The notes under the pieces were generated by a model. The model did no database searches and was not told the DNA's origin. It saw nothing but the letters and a program-made list of their open reading frames with translations. Positions 1-11,234 of a stretch of 64,000 nucleotides of DNA are shown here, piece after piece. Positions within the stretch are counted from its first letter, which is position 1, and every line of letters begins with the position of its first letter. The stretch spans positions 118,422,678 to 118,486,677 of the forward strand of contig JAHLJT010009436.1 of the NCBI GenBank assembly GCA_031308135.1, read 5' to 3'. The position numbers were made by a program, and so were the translations under genes. The DNA comes from Acheta domesticus (taxonomy: Eukaryota; Arthropoda; Insecta; Orthoptera; Gryllidae).

Positions 1-541
1 TTATTTAATTAAATAAGATTGATTATGAGATGATATTCGTGCTTTTGCCCTGGTCCCACCAAGAAAAAATGTCACGAGCCGCCACTGTAGCTAACTAATG
101 GAACAATATAAAATATTTAACGTGTATTAATCGAATGTTGTACATGTAAAATATTTGGCCTTAGGATTACGAATGTACACAATGTACACATCAATTGTGT
201 TTACCCGTTCTAAAACGTGCACTATAGCAAATCTGTGTCTCCAGTCACTAGTTGTTTTTATTTCCTAATACTTATATGTACATGTATTCTCTCATACCTG
301 TCTTTACTTGTCGTGGGAAGTAATGTTTTCATGACTTTGTCAGTTTCTTCTAGTATTGTATCCGCAATATATACAGTACCTTCCATTTCTAATATTTCTT
401 GCAAACAAACATTGCAAGGCCTACTAAAATATATTTTTCAGAAGCAATACGTCATCAAACGTATGCTTCGAATGGTAAAAATAAATTTCTAAAAATTTTA
501 ATCTTTCTTAAATGGAAACGAAAAAATATTGAACGTAACAT
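1..541. other. No gene recognised; AT-rich sequence
   Basis: AT-rich sequence with scattered stop codons on both strands. The 91-residue open frame here has no recognisable domain and is probably chance. I see no RNA gene and no transposon terminus. Confidence 0.4.
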
Positions 542-649
542 GTGTATAAAGGGGCATAATTGCACTCGTGGTATATAAGAAAACTCGCTCCTATCGTCGC
601 TCGTTTTCTTGAACATACCACTCATGCAATTATGCCCCTCTTTATACAC
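542..649. repeat. Short foldback (hairpin) element
   Basis: A 108-bp near-perfect inverted repeat. The left arm starts GTGTATAAAGGGGCATAATT and the right arm ends with its complement, AATTATGCCCC then TTTATACAC. The arms are about 45 bp with a short loop around TCGCTCCTATCGTCG. It looks like a foldback MITE. Target duplications are not clear, so the superfamily is open. A 64-residue frame on the minus strand ends in this hairpin and is not considered a gene. Confidence 0.7.
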
Positions 650-1226
650 TCGTTTCGTTAATTACTATAATACATAGTCGAATGTTTAATAATATTACAG
701 AAACGATAGAATTTTTAAATAAAGTTTAAATAATTTAACAATCACTACACATACTTATGAGCACTAAAATCACAGTTTGGAAAGCGCATACATATTTACG
801 AATAAGTTAATGTGAACTGGACGACTGACACTTTCTTGAAATGAATCAATGACACTTTCTTTGAATTGTCAAAGCAGTACTCACGGACTTCCCTAAAGAT
901 TTCGCTGAATTCGTACTGTAATCTAATTTGCAGATGTTATGATACAATATTGAACACTTTCTTTATATAATAGAAGTCATTCTCTCTGAATAGTAGTCAT
1001 AAACATTCCAAGCAAAAAATAAAATACGGAGAATCCTTACAAGAAAGTATAGACGGTTTTTCCAGTCGCCACACTGAGCAAAATGTCATTATTAAACATT
1101 AATTTAAAGAAGTCGTCACAACGAAAGATTCCGTCCTCGTTTCAATCGGTCCGAAATATAGGTGCTTCAAAAATATGAAAAGAAATGGTTCAAATTTTTC
1201 CAAGATGTTGCTATTATAATTATTGC

Positions 1227-1227
<1 letters not shown>
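650..1227. other. No gene recognised
   Basis: AT-rich sequence between the hairpin and the ATT microsatellite. No coding signal, RNA gene or transposon end was recognised. Confidence 0.4.

Positions 1228-1270
<43 letters not shown>
1228..1270. repeat. (ATT)n microsatellite
   Basis: About 14 consecutive ATT units. The 81-residue open frame across it, with a poly-isoleucine stretch, is an artefact of the repeat. Confidence 0.95.
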
Positions 1271-1271
<1 letters not shown>

Positions 1272-1284
1272 GTATTGTAAAATA

Positions 1285-3242
1285 TTGCCGCCCGGAGCGC
1301 TCTATTCTGTTGTTTTCTCAAAAATTGCAAAAATTGATTTTTTTTTACTTGTCCCTCACGTCGTTAATATTTACATTAACGGCAATTTGTTGACATTATT
1401 ATATTAATTAGTACATGTGCTTTAAATAATGTCAAGTAACCTTTCACGAAAACAACCGTTTTCTCTGAAAACTAGCTCAAAATTCCGCATTTTCAGAAAA
1501 GCTCAAAAGCCATTTTCTCATAAATGGCTCAAACTTTTCAGGCGGATAGTGCTAATTACAATATTTAATATGACGTAAAGTTTATTTTGAGTTTTGTTTT
1601 GTTTTTTCAAAAATTTCACAAATGTAATTTTTTTGAAAGATCTCTCACATCTTTAATATGCACACTATCAGCAATTTGTAAATATTATTATAGTTGTGAG
1701 AGTAAGTGCTTGAAATGACTTCAATTGAAGTATTTTGAAAACTCAGAAATTTTCTGTGAAAAAGAGCTTTAAATTTCGCATTTTTTGTTGCGCTTAAATG
1801 CCACTTTCTTAAAAACAGCTACAAATTTTTAAAAGAAAATTGCCAATTAGTGCTAGGTTTTTGTGCGTTTTAATATTCTAAAATCAATATTTCCGTTCTA
1901 ACATTAGAAAACCGAAAAATTGAGAAAATGTTTAAAAAGTGTACTTAGGGCGGCTATAGATGGCAGCCGGTTTTCTTAGTGAAAAGTGTTTATCAAAACT
2001 ACATCTTCAAATAAGGTCATGCTTAATTTTTTGAAAATACGAGTAGTTTTTCTATAATTTCGTGACAAACAACAGCCCGCTGCAAATTTCTTGCGATTCA
2101 GACATCCGAATGCGTCGTAAATTAGAATTTGCAATTTTGTATATTATTTCTTTGTTCGTTTCTTACGTTCGACCTTTTGTTATACAGTTACACATTAATC
2201 TTTTAGAAACTATTTATTTTGAAATATTTGAAATAAAAACTACTAGCTCTCAGAGAATATCGACAATGCAGGCAATGAAACAATGGAATTCCACTTCGCG
2301 CTCACGAATTTCTGTAAATTACGTGTCATTGTTGCGACATGATGTAGCTGTATGAAAAGGACTTATAATTGACAAATTTATGTTGATATTTGCATGAAAA
2401 TATTTAGTTTTCGCATCAAATGCTGTACCATTTGTAGTGAGTAGAGTATTTGTTGCATGGTTTTAGAATACTATAGAATAAATTACTATCAAATTACTAG
2501 CATACAATACATCATTTTATTCCTCTTTTCATGATCTATCCATTGCTGGTGAGAAAAATATTAAGTTCCATTTAAAAAAATCAAAGATGATTAAATTTCT
2601 CGAAAACTAAAAATATCATAGACAATTTCTCTACGGCATATTACTTGCCCCATTATTCTGCATTATTCAGCGAAAACTGCATTTCGATATCCTGAACGGA
2701 AGGCTGTTGAGCTACAGCCGAATGTTAGGTCGTTGCATACAATTAGTTGCCAACAATAAATAAAAATTGATTATCTAAAATTTAAAGGAACTGTTTGTTT
2801 TAAAAATGCTTTAAATAATGTCGTATATAGTTTCTCGAAAACTCAACCGTTTTCTGTGAAAACTATCTCAAAATTCCGCATTTTCAGGAATGTTCAAACG
2901 GCATTTTCTCATGAATAGCTCCAAATTTTTTCGTCACATTTTTCGAACGGATAGTGTTAATTGCACTCTTTAATATGACGTTAAGTTCATATTGGGGTAT
3001 TTTTCAAAGAAAATTGCCATTTAGAACGAGGTTTTACTGTTGTTTAATATTCTTAAAATAATATTTCCGTTCTACTATTAGGAAACTGGAAAATTAAGAA
3101 TATACGAAAAAATGTACTTTGGGCGGCAATAGATGGCAGTTGGCAAGAGAACGTGGCAAGTCCCGAATAGCTAACGGAGACCAAAGGAAATATAAAATTA
3201 ATACAGGAAAGTCTATGCCATCCTGAAGCACCACTAGTTTCA
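1285..3242 (+). mobile_element. HEL-A copies 1a/1b (Helentron-like, non-coding)
   Basis: Two partial HEL-A copies run in the same direction, about 1285-2480 and 2780-3242. Segments such as CAAAATTCCGCATTTTCAG and GGGCGGC(A/T)ATAGATGGCAG recur in order in both. The right end reads AGCACCACTAG followed by T, the shared family terminus. The stretch 1960-2475 recurs as its reverse complement at about 32745-33260. No long open frame is present. Orientation is given with the CTAG end as 3' end. Confidence 0.6.
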
Positions 3243-3720
3243 TTATGTTAAATGAGTTCAAATTATTAAATTCAATTGCTTACATTTCTTTCAATTGCTG
3301 CTTTCGAAAACTATTTCTCCTCAGACTAACGAGATTTCCTAATGAAGTAGAAAAGATTTCGAAAGGGGAATTAAAAAATGATCATTAACGTAAGTTACTG
3401 AATATACCATTGTACTTGCATCTCTCTTGCGGTTTAACAAAAAGAACTAGCTGTTATTTTCATTTTACTCTTTAGGAGTACACTATTTTTTATTTTATTT
3501 ATTTGACATCAAAAGCATTCAATACTATGGTGTACTATGGTATTGCGGTAAAAAATGCTAGAATCCAGAAGCAAAGAGATCAAAACATAACAGCTGTTGA
3601 TGGAGGGAAAGTGCACATAAATTTCAATTAAACTGGGGATCCTCTTGGAGGTTTTGCTCTTTGTGTTACATGTTGGATATATTTTCTCGTTTAGAAAAGT
3701 ATTTTCGTCGTGATTTCTCT
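3243..3720. other. No gene recognised
   Basis: AT-rich sequence between the HEL-A copy and the foldback element. Nothing recognisable. Confidence 0.4.
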
Positions 3721-3962
3721 GTTATACTTCGGTTTTTCTTTCTTGGCGCATATTTCTTGGTGTCAATAAAATGGAATATTTCACGGTATTTCGCGTCGTT
3801 CTCGGTTGTGCCGCTAGGGGACGCATGATCGCCACTGTATCGAGCAGTGCTGACGATCATGCGACTCCTCGCGTCACAACGGAAAATGACGCGATATGCC
3901 GTGAGATATTCCATTTCATTGACACACCTCCCTGCGCCAAGAAAGAAAAACTGAAGTATAAC
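3721..3962. repeat. Foldback MITE with arms of about 115 bp
   Basis: A 242-bp inverted repeat from GTTATACTTCGGTTTTTC to its complement ending CTGAAGTATAAC, centred near 3841. Because the element is palindromic, both strands carry an open frame encoding nearly the same peptide (one starts MEYFTVFRVV, the other MEYLTAYRVI). This is a geometric by-product, not two genes. The terminal TA on each side would suit a Tc1/mariner-type target duplication, but that is inference. Confidence 0.75.
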
Positions 3963-4666
3963 TTCAAATTCTCATGACTTTATATTGGTGACAAGCAGAA
4001 GTACCGTGGATTGCTCGGGTATTAATTAATCACAATCATGTAGTGAACAGGAAAGGAATTTTTACTCTCTATGATGCAATCCCGCCTTACCCTGAACAGC
4101 ACCGCTCTCATTCATTCTGGTCAGTCGTGTCCCGTACATTCCCGTCTCATTCTGCCCATTCCCACCCGCCCAGTCCCAACCTGTCCCTCTTTTCCCTACT
4201 CCGCCCGAACTCCCTTCTCCATCACCTGTCCCGCTCCGTCCCACCCACCCCCGTCCTGCCATGTTTGCTACGATCACCTTAACAATAAGAGTTGCTATGG
4301 GATCGGTAAACGGATGCGTTGTTGCATACTCCCAGCAAATCTTCACTAATAATTTAATCCTTCAAATACGCAAAGTCTAATTAAATTGAATGAATTGGAA
4401 TCAATTAAAGTTCATGAAGGAAATTTTATGAGCTTTATGAAACTTTTAATTTACTTTGGTCAATTTACTCACCATTTATGAAATATTCTCGAAAAACTGA
4501 AGAAGCGCTCACTTAAATTTTGCTTTAAGAGGAAGGAATGGGATACGAAATATCATGCAGACGTTAACTTTTCTCTGATTTGGAAGCCCACATATCTAAA
4601 ACTTCATTTAGTTTAGAAGAAAACTAGAATTATACGATATACACAAGCGTACTTTTATATAAGAAA
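3963..4666. other. Intergenic, with a C-rich tract at 4130-4262
   Basis: Contains a strongly strand-biased C-rich tract (4130-4262). On the minus strand 4230-4252 has four G-runs with loops of 1, 1 and 7 bases, fitting the usual G-quadruplex rule. The overlapping proline/serine-rich and glycine-rich frames are composition artefacts. Confidence 0.5.
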
Positions 4667-5600
4667 CTAGTGGTGCTACAGAATGGCACAGACTTTCCCG
4701 TATTAGTTTTCGGTTTCGTTTGGTCTCCGCCAGGCGCGGATCCAGACTTCTCTTCTGGGAGGGGTCACGTTAAGATTCAAGTGCATTTATTTCGGAAAGG
4801 AAAGAGGGGAGGGTACAGAAAAGTAATAACATATATTTGACGTATGTTATACTATAGTCAGATTGACTTTATTATTCAATGAATATATTTAGAATTACTA
4901 TTAAAATATTTAGAAATTCAATATACCAATAATAACATATCAGCTTACTATTGTTTACGCTCCTCACCTTATCCTCTGGGGGAGTGGCGGGTGTAACTTT
5001 GAATTTTAAACGGAAACCCCCAATTTTTGTTGGAGATTCGAATTCTGCCTACAAAAATATGTCAATTTATTCGAACAGTTTTTTTAAAAAAATGAAAATT
5101 TATAAAAGTTATCAATAATAACTTTCAAATTAGCAAAAATAACTTTCATTTGATGCAATATGAAACAATTTGTGAAGAAACTTATATGAGAGAAACATGT
5201 AAATGTGTGTAATGAAAAAAAGTCTTTTTAATAAATTATTACAATTAAAAAATAATGCAATATTAAATAAATAACCAAATTATACTTTTATTTATCTTAC
5301 ATTTATTTTTCTCAATTTCCTCCTTTTTTTCTTTTTTAAAATGTTTCATTTATCGTGCTCATTCATATAATTATAAATTTGCACCATATTTGAATCTCCT
5401 TCAATGGCGATTCTTCTATAACAATGTTGTAAACTTTATTATAATTTTGGAACAACTACACCGAGACATGCAAACATCTTATAAATTTAATTTAATGCAA
5501 CATTTAATATATTGCAAATAACTGATCTGATTCCTTTTGTATAACCAAGGTGCTTTGTATAATTAAAACCCAAATAAAGTAACATCATTGCAATACTGTT

Positions 5601-5739
5601 CGGATTCGAACTCAGCGACAGCAAAACATTCAAGATATTTTAGGCGTCAGATTTCTATCTCGCTCATCAGCCGAACTAAAATTCTCTAACCGGATTCGGG
5701 CTCAGCGACAGCAAAATAGTATTCAATCAGGTCTTTTAG
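5601..5739. repeat. Direct repeat inside hAT-A1; second unit hit by hAT-B1
   Basis: Unit 1 (5601-5690) begins CGGATTCGAACTCAGCGACA. Unit 2 begins at 5691 with CGGATTCGGGCTCAGCGACA, is broken by hAT-B1 after 5739, and resumes at 7053. Unit 1 keeps TATTTTAGG uninterrupted and so serves as an in-element empty site. Confidence 0.75.
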
Positions 5740-7052
5740 CAGTGGTGAAGCTGAAGGGTAATGTGGGAGACTTTACTACTCAAATTATTTTTCAATAAAA
5801 ATTGTCGTTGTGTGCCATTTTTCAATACTTTTGTTACAGAACCGTCGAAAATTAAATGTGTTCGACTCCTTTTCCCCGCTTACGCGCGAGGGAATTAGCA
5901 GGGCTGCAGAAATATACTACTCTTTGGGGCCGGTAGCTGAGCGAGGGTCTGCCAGTGGATAGACACCGGCTGGCTCTGCCGCGCATACGCACAAGAGACC
6001 GTGCGTTATCTCCCTTTCTTTTGCATTGACTGGGCAGCGAGCCCAGCAGGAGCCTAGGCTCTCGGCAGGCACGGACTTGTACAGCGATGCACGCCCACGA
6101 CTCGATCAGGCAAATTCATCTCATCACCTGACGTTGTGGGAAAGTAGAGTTGTTTGGTGCCGTTTGTGTGATTTTTGTTCGTTTTTTCTTTACGAAACAA
6201 TTAATGAAGCTAAAGATATAGTGTTGCAGTCAATGTCCCACTGACTATGCCTCAAGCTAAAGATATGATGTTGCGGACAACGTCCCACTATGTCCTCATA
6301 ACTTCTAAACGGTTCACGATATCGAAATGCAATTTTCGATACTTGAAATGCGGAATCACGAGTCTAGTAATACTCCGTAGCGATAGAAATAGTAGCAATA
6401 CGTAGTAATATATCGTGTTAGATAGGAAGAGACTATTGAAATCTTTATCAAAGTAGCCATGACAATGAATGAACTTTCAGGGTAAGAATTATTTGAAAGA
6501 AACAAAATTGTATCTTTTAAAATTATTGATACAATAGCGACTCAGATGGACTGCAGGTTTCAAGATTTCGAAAACTTTCACTTTATTGAATTTCTTGACG
6601 AAAAGCAGTTTGCCACCTACAAAGCGTCCTTTCGTTCAGAAAAGTTTTCTTTTCTAATAAAAAAATATCCTTCCTTGACAGTGAACAGCCTCGAAATGAC
6701 AAATGTATACATTAATAATGCAAAATATATGCCTGCAGTTGTTTTTTTTGCTGAAGTATTTGTTAGAAAAATTGGTGTAGAAAAAAATATCAAGAGACGG
6801 TTTGGTTGATACAACTCCGTCTAACTTTCTCTCTATAGAAAGCATTATGTGAAAGGAATATTATTACATTAAAAGAGTTAAGACAATCCTGAGAGATTCC
6901 GTGGGAAATTAACTGTGCAGAAACGAAAGCTTTAAAGAACAAATTATCGACGTTTTTGTTGAATAAAAAACCAATGAATGGAGCTAATTTACAAAAATAT
7001 GTAAGATAAGATTTTCAGAATGTCCAATTGCATGACTCTAGCTTCACCACTG
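5740..7052 (+). mobile_element. hAT-B1, nested hAT element
   Basis: The ends are CAGTGGTGAAGCT and AGCTTCACCACTG. The flanking 8-mers TCTTTTAG (5732-5739) and TATTTTAG (7053-7060) differ at one base. The element is 1313 bp, and the copy in hAT-A2 has the same length. It was therefore present before hAT-A was copied. It contains a GC-richer segment (5920-6120) and a possible transposase remnant. Confidence 0.8.
6546..6809 (+). pseudogene. Possible hAT transposase remnant
   Basis: An 87-residue open frame inside hAT-B1. It contains FIEFLDEKQFATYKASF and a following KYPSL segment. This resembles the stretch before the C-terminal dimerisation region of ZMYM1-like hAT transposases (F..LLD..KF..Y...F, then a YP motif); this is from memory of the family. 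No DDE triad or dimerisation domain follows. The equivalent at 30701-30963 is frame-broken. It could be a chance frame. Confidence 0.35.
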
Positions 7053-7825
7053 TATTTTAGGTGTCAGGCACTATCCTCGCTCATCAGCTAAACTAATATT
7101 CTCTAACTCTAATTCTTTTCGACAAATCTGTACCACTAACCCTGTTGATAGCATTAACTTCTGCTAAAAGCGGCTTCTTACGTTCTTACAAAACCAGAAC
7201 CGGCCATCAGACTTCAGTAATCAAATTAGGTTCTCCGTTACTGATTACGTTAAGTATTTTTAGGTTAAATATACATTGAGTTCGATAACGAATTGTTCCG
7301 ATACTGAATTCTAACAAACTCCTGAAAGCAAGATTGATACCAATTTTATATACATACCATTATTATTACGTTTAGCTAGTTCTATTCCCTTTAAACAACA
7401 GTTGTGTCTTTTAAGCTGATGAGTCCATGTGTTGACGTCTATTTTTTCCACAGTTCTCTCGTTCAGTTAGTGAAAAAAATTCACATTAAGTTGGCAACAC
7501 TAGTAACGCGCAGTGTATTTGATTCCAACTTTAGATATGTTACTTGTTTAGATTAATTTCTTTGTACTAATAATATTTTTAAAGTCATCATGAAAATACT
7601 TACGTTTTTATTCAAAGTAAATTCCAATTTCTATATAAATTCATTAGTTTCAGCACTGCTAAATTTTTAGAAATTTCTGGAATTGTCTGAAAATATCTGA
7701 AAATGTCTCGGGCAGTCCCAATTCTGAAGGGACACTGGAAAGGTTAGTAGTTTCTCAGAGTTTTTTAGATATGGTAGAGTTTCTCACAGAATTGTGACGA
7801 TTCATCATTTTGGGGGGGTCATGAC

Positions 7826-9222
7826 CAGTGGCGTAGCCTGAGTTTCGACTTAGGGTATGTAACTCGAGAAATGAGAAAATAATTTAAAACTTTAATTATA
7901 ATTTAAATATTTCTCATTCACCAATACCATTTCTGTCATTTTGATCAATTAGAGCACACAAATAATTTCTATATTTAAAATAAAACTGATCCAGTAAAAG
8001 TAATAATGGCTCACGTACTTCATGTAGTTTACTGGTTGAAAGTAAGAAAAAGTTGACTTATGTTCACTACCTAGCAAAATATAAATGTGTGTCCTCATAC
8101 TTTAATAAAAAGAGTACTATCAAATCCAATGATTTTCAAAATTGTCCAATTCATATCATTTCGAACCCAATGGAATTGGCATAATTTATAAAATGGAAAA
8201 CAATGATCTATAATGAAAATATAATAGGAAAGAGAAAATCAATCAATTTACAGACACGTAATGAAAAGCAGTTGACAGTTGTCCTTTTTGCTGCTTACAT
8301 CAAAAGTTTCATCCAGTATGTGAGAGACAAACGAGGCTTTAGAAATTTGATTTTTAATTTCATGGGACATTACCATGCTTACACTTGAAATTCAATGAAT
8401 CTGAATTTCTGGTGAAATTGCACGAAACACTGGAATTTTCATATCATCCTTGTCAGTTTTATATTTCACTATTTCACTTATATATTACATGAAATTTTCT
8501 CTATTTGATGATCCCCTCTTTTCACTATGGCTAGAAAATACAACTCGAATGAAGTGTGACAGAATTTCCCTATTTTCACATTATACCACCGTTGTATTGC
8601 TCAACATAGCCTGTGTTGACTGTTTAAATAAAATTCTATCCCCTCATATTTTGTACAAATATTTTAACTGTTTCTCACGTGCTATAATTTGTGCACAAAA
8701 ATACGACTCCATAATTATGTAGCCACTTTGGATCGCGTGGTGCTCGCCATTTCAGGGCATCGATGTGTATTGCACAGTTACATACTCTTGTGCATTCAAC
8801 CAGCACGATCCCTAACCTAAATTGACTGCAAATATTTAGTTGCTGAATGCATTAAAATAAGGTGATAAAACTTAAATAAAAGGACAATGTTCATTAATTA
8901 TCCTTGTTCTTTTAGAAACACCGAAGAGAACAATGAAGTTTCGTAAAGTTTCGCTTTTTCGTAGGCACCACGGTAGGCACCCTGGATGTAACGGGTCACG
9001 GTGCATCTGATTCACAGCGCAGGCTAGGCGGCATTTCAGAATGATTCGTTCATCCTTGTGAAGAATCGAGTTCTCAATGGCGCAATGTTTGAAATATAAT
9101 GAAATATTTCGTAGTAGAAAAAGAAAATAACAAATTGACAATTTACAATCATTTTAAAATAAAAAGCTGATATTGTCAGGGTATGTAACACATCACCCAC
9201 ATCCATGGACGCTACGCCCCTG
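7826..9222 (+). mobile_element. hAT-C1, nested hAT element
   Basis: The ends are CAGTGGCGTAGC and GCTACGCCCCTG. Flanking 8-mers are GTCATGAC (7818-7825) and GTCGTGAC (9223-9230), one mismatch. The sister element hAT-A2 lacks this insertion and reads GGTCATGACCCCCGTGACC there, a true empty site. A reversed relative is at 38134-39962. No intact transposase is seen; an 89-residue minus-strand frame at 8872-9141 has no recognised domain. Confidence 0.85.
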
Positions 9223-10692
9223 GTCGTGACCCCCGTGACCCCCCCTTGGATCCGCGCCTGGTCTCCGCTAGCTATTCCGACTTGCCAATACTCTTGACAG
9301 CTGCAATCTATCGCCGCCCAAACTACATTTTTTTGATATTTTATTAATTTTTCCGTTTCCTAATAGTTGAAAAAATATTTATTTAAGAATATTAAAAAAC
9401 AGTTAAAACTTGTCCCAAAATGGCAATTTTCGTTAAAACATTTGGAGCTGTTCTCAACAAAATGGCGTTTAAGCTCTACTGTAATGCGAAGTTTGAAGCT
9501 GTTTTTCACAGAAAAGTTTTGAGTTTTCGAAAAACTTCATTTGAAGCACTTACACTCGCCAATTCAATAGTATGAGAGAACTTAAAAAAAATTACATTTT
9601 TGTAATTTTGTAAAAAACAAAAAAAAATACCCCAAAATGAAGTTTACGCCGTATTAAAGAGTGCAATTAGCACTATCCATTCGAATACTTTGAACAAAAA
9701 ATTTGAAGTCATTTTTGAGAAAATGGCGTTTGAGCGTTTCTGAAAATACGGAATTTTGAGCTAGTTTTCACCGAAAACTATTCAAATTTCGAGAAACTTT
9801 ATTTGATATTATTTAAAACACATGTACTCATAAATACATAATAATGTCAACAAATAGCCACTAATGTAAATATTAACGACGGGAAAGACAAGTCAAAAAA
9901 AAATTTTTGCAATTTTTAAAAAAACAAAAGAATAGAGCTATATGGCGTTTTTGTCATATCATAAAATACATTTGGCACTATTCCTATCAAAAGTTCAAAG
10001 CAAAAATTTGGAGCTTTTTGAGAAAATCTTGTTTTTGTAATTTTTTAAAATGTCAAATATTGCGTGCAATATTACACAAAAACCAGTAAAATTAAAAAAA
10101 AGTGTACATGATTTGAATGAAAGAACTAATTTTGGACAACAATTTTTATTTGAAGGAAAAATCTCCATCTGCAATTTTGTAGTTCTCGGAAGACGCCAAA
10201 AATTTTAAACTTTTGCAATTTTCGAAAATTCAGAGTTAACCGTGAAAATGGGACCTATGCCACCTTAATAAGTGTATTTTACTCTATTATTACAAGAAAT
10301 TTAAAGAAAAAATTTGGATCCGTTTTTGAGAAAACTTTGATAATGTCCGGGGGACTTCATGTAAAGTACCCTCAAATTTTGAAGAAAGTTTTTCAAAATC
10401 GAGGTGCCATCGTGTGGACACAGATCGACCGCGAAATATCCATTTTGGAAGAAATCGCACTCTCTAGTTGGGCGCCAGAAGAAATCGCACGCCATAGTTC
10501 ACGTGCTAGTTGTTGTTTACTGCCAGACAGACGGACGGATGGACGTTTTGAAAAGACCCACTTTTTCGGTATCAGGGAACCCCAAAACGTGAATTACCGT
10601 TGGAATCTCGAAATCGATTTTCCGCAGCATTACATAACTTTCCCTATACTACGTATATTACTCCGAATATATGCGTATATGGGAAAGTAAAA

Positions 10693-11234
10693 ATAATATA
10701 TAATAATTTATATTATAATTTGAAATAAAATGAATTTTAAATCAGTAAAATTTAGAGTAAGTCAATATTGTGCGTTTTAAGTAAAGATGACCATATGAAC
10801 CCATTGCAGTCCCATGTTTAAACTTGCACCATCTGTTTGGAAACATATACGGATTATTTTAGAATTTTTTCAATTTTTTTTGAAGATGAGCATTTTGAAA
10901 AAACTCAGAATCAAAATTTTAAATTCAAATTTGTAAATCTTTTTTAACCGAACCCCAATTGAGTTGTATATCATATAAAAGGTCAGAAAGAAAGCTACAA
11001 AATGACACATGTTCCAGCTCTCTATCTTAATGTAGAGAGGTTCTACATCAATTTAAAAATTTTCGGGAACCCAATTTTGTAAAATTTTACATGACTGTAT
11101 TTCATAAACGGGGGAAATATTTTACTCAAAATTTGTAGTTTTCTTATTCTTCATTTATACTCCGTATGTGTCAAATTTCATCTGAATCTGAGATGGTGAT
11201 GTAAAATAACTGTGTTGATTTAATATGGAATGAC
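10693..11234. other. Low-copy intronic or flanking sequence
   Basis: AT-rich and repeated only in the second copy at about 48241-48781. No exon was recognised. It lies downstream of caspase exon C on the minus strand, where p10 exons would be expected, but I see no p10 motif such as SWRN. Confidence 0.4.

Larger units (their letters stand above)
4731..9260. mobile_element. hAT-A1 transposon, 4.53 kb, with nested insertions
   Basis: The ends are CAGGCGCGGATCCA and its inverse TGGATCCGCGCCTG. They are flanked by an exact 8-bp duplication GTCTCCGC (4723-4730 and 9261-9268) that is single in intact HEL-A copies. An 8-bp duplication plus CAG-type ends indicates the hAT superfamily. It contains hAT-B1 (5740-7052) and hAT-C1 (7826-9222). 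A sister copy, hAT-A2, lies at 28164-32075. No intact transposase was found. Confidence 0.85.
4667..10692 (-). mobile_element. HEL-A copy 2, interrupted by hAT-A1
   Basis: It starts with CTAGTGGTGCTACAG at 4667 and ends with GGGAAAGTAAAA at 10692, on the minus strand. hAT-A1 (4731-9260) is inserted after 64 bp. Without it the element is about 1.5 kb. It contains the family motif CAGACAGACGGACGG near 10526 and blocks resembling ATTTTTGAGAAAATGG. No coding capacity is recognised, so it is probably a non-autonomous element. Confidence 0.65.

Noticed and set aside
3666..3977. Two related small proteins on opposite strands
   Set aside because: Explained by the palindrome of the foldback element.
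4043..4349. Overlapping Ser/Pro-rich and Gly-rich frames of 79-94 residues
   Set aside because: Products of a C-rich low-complexity tract; no start context or domain.
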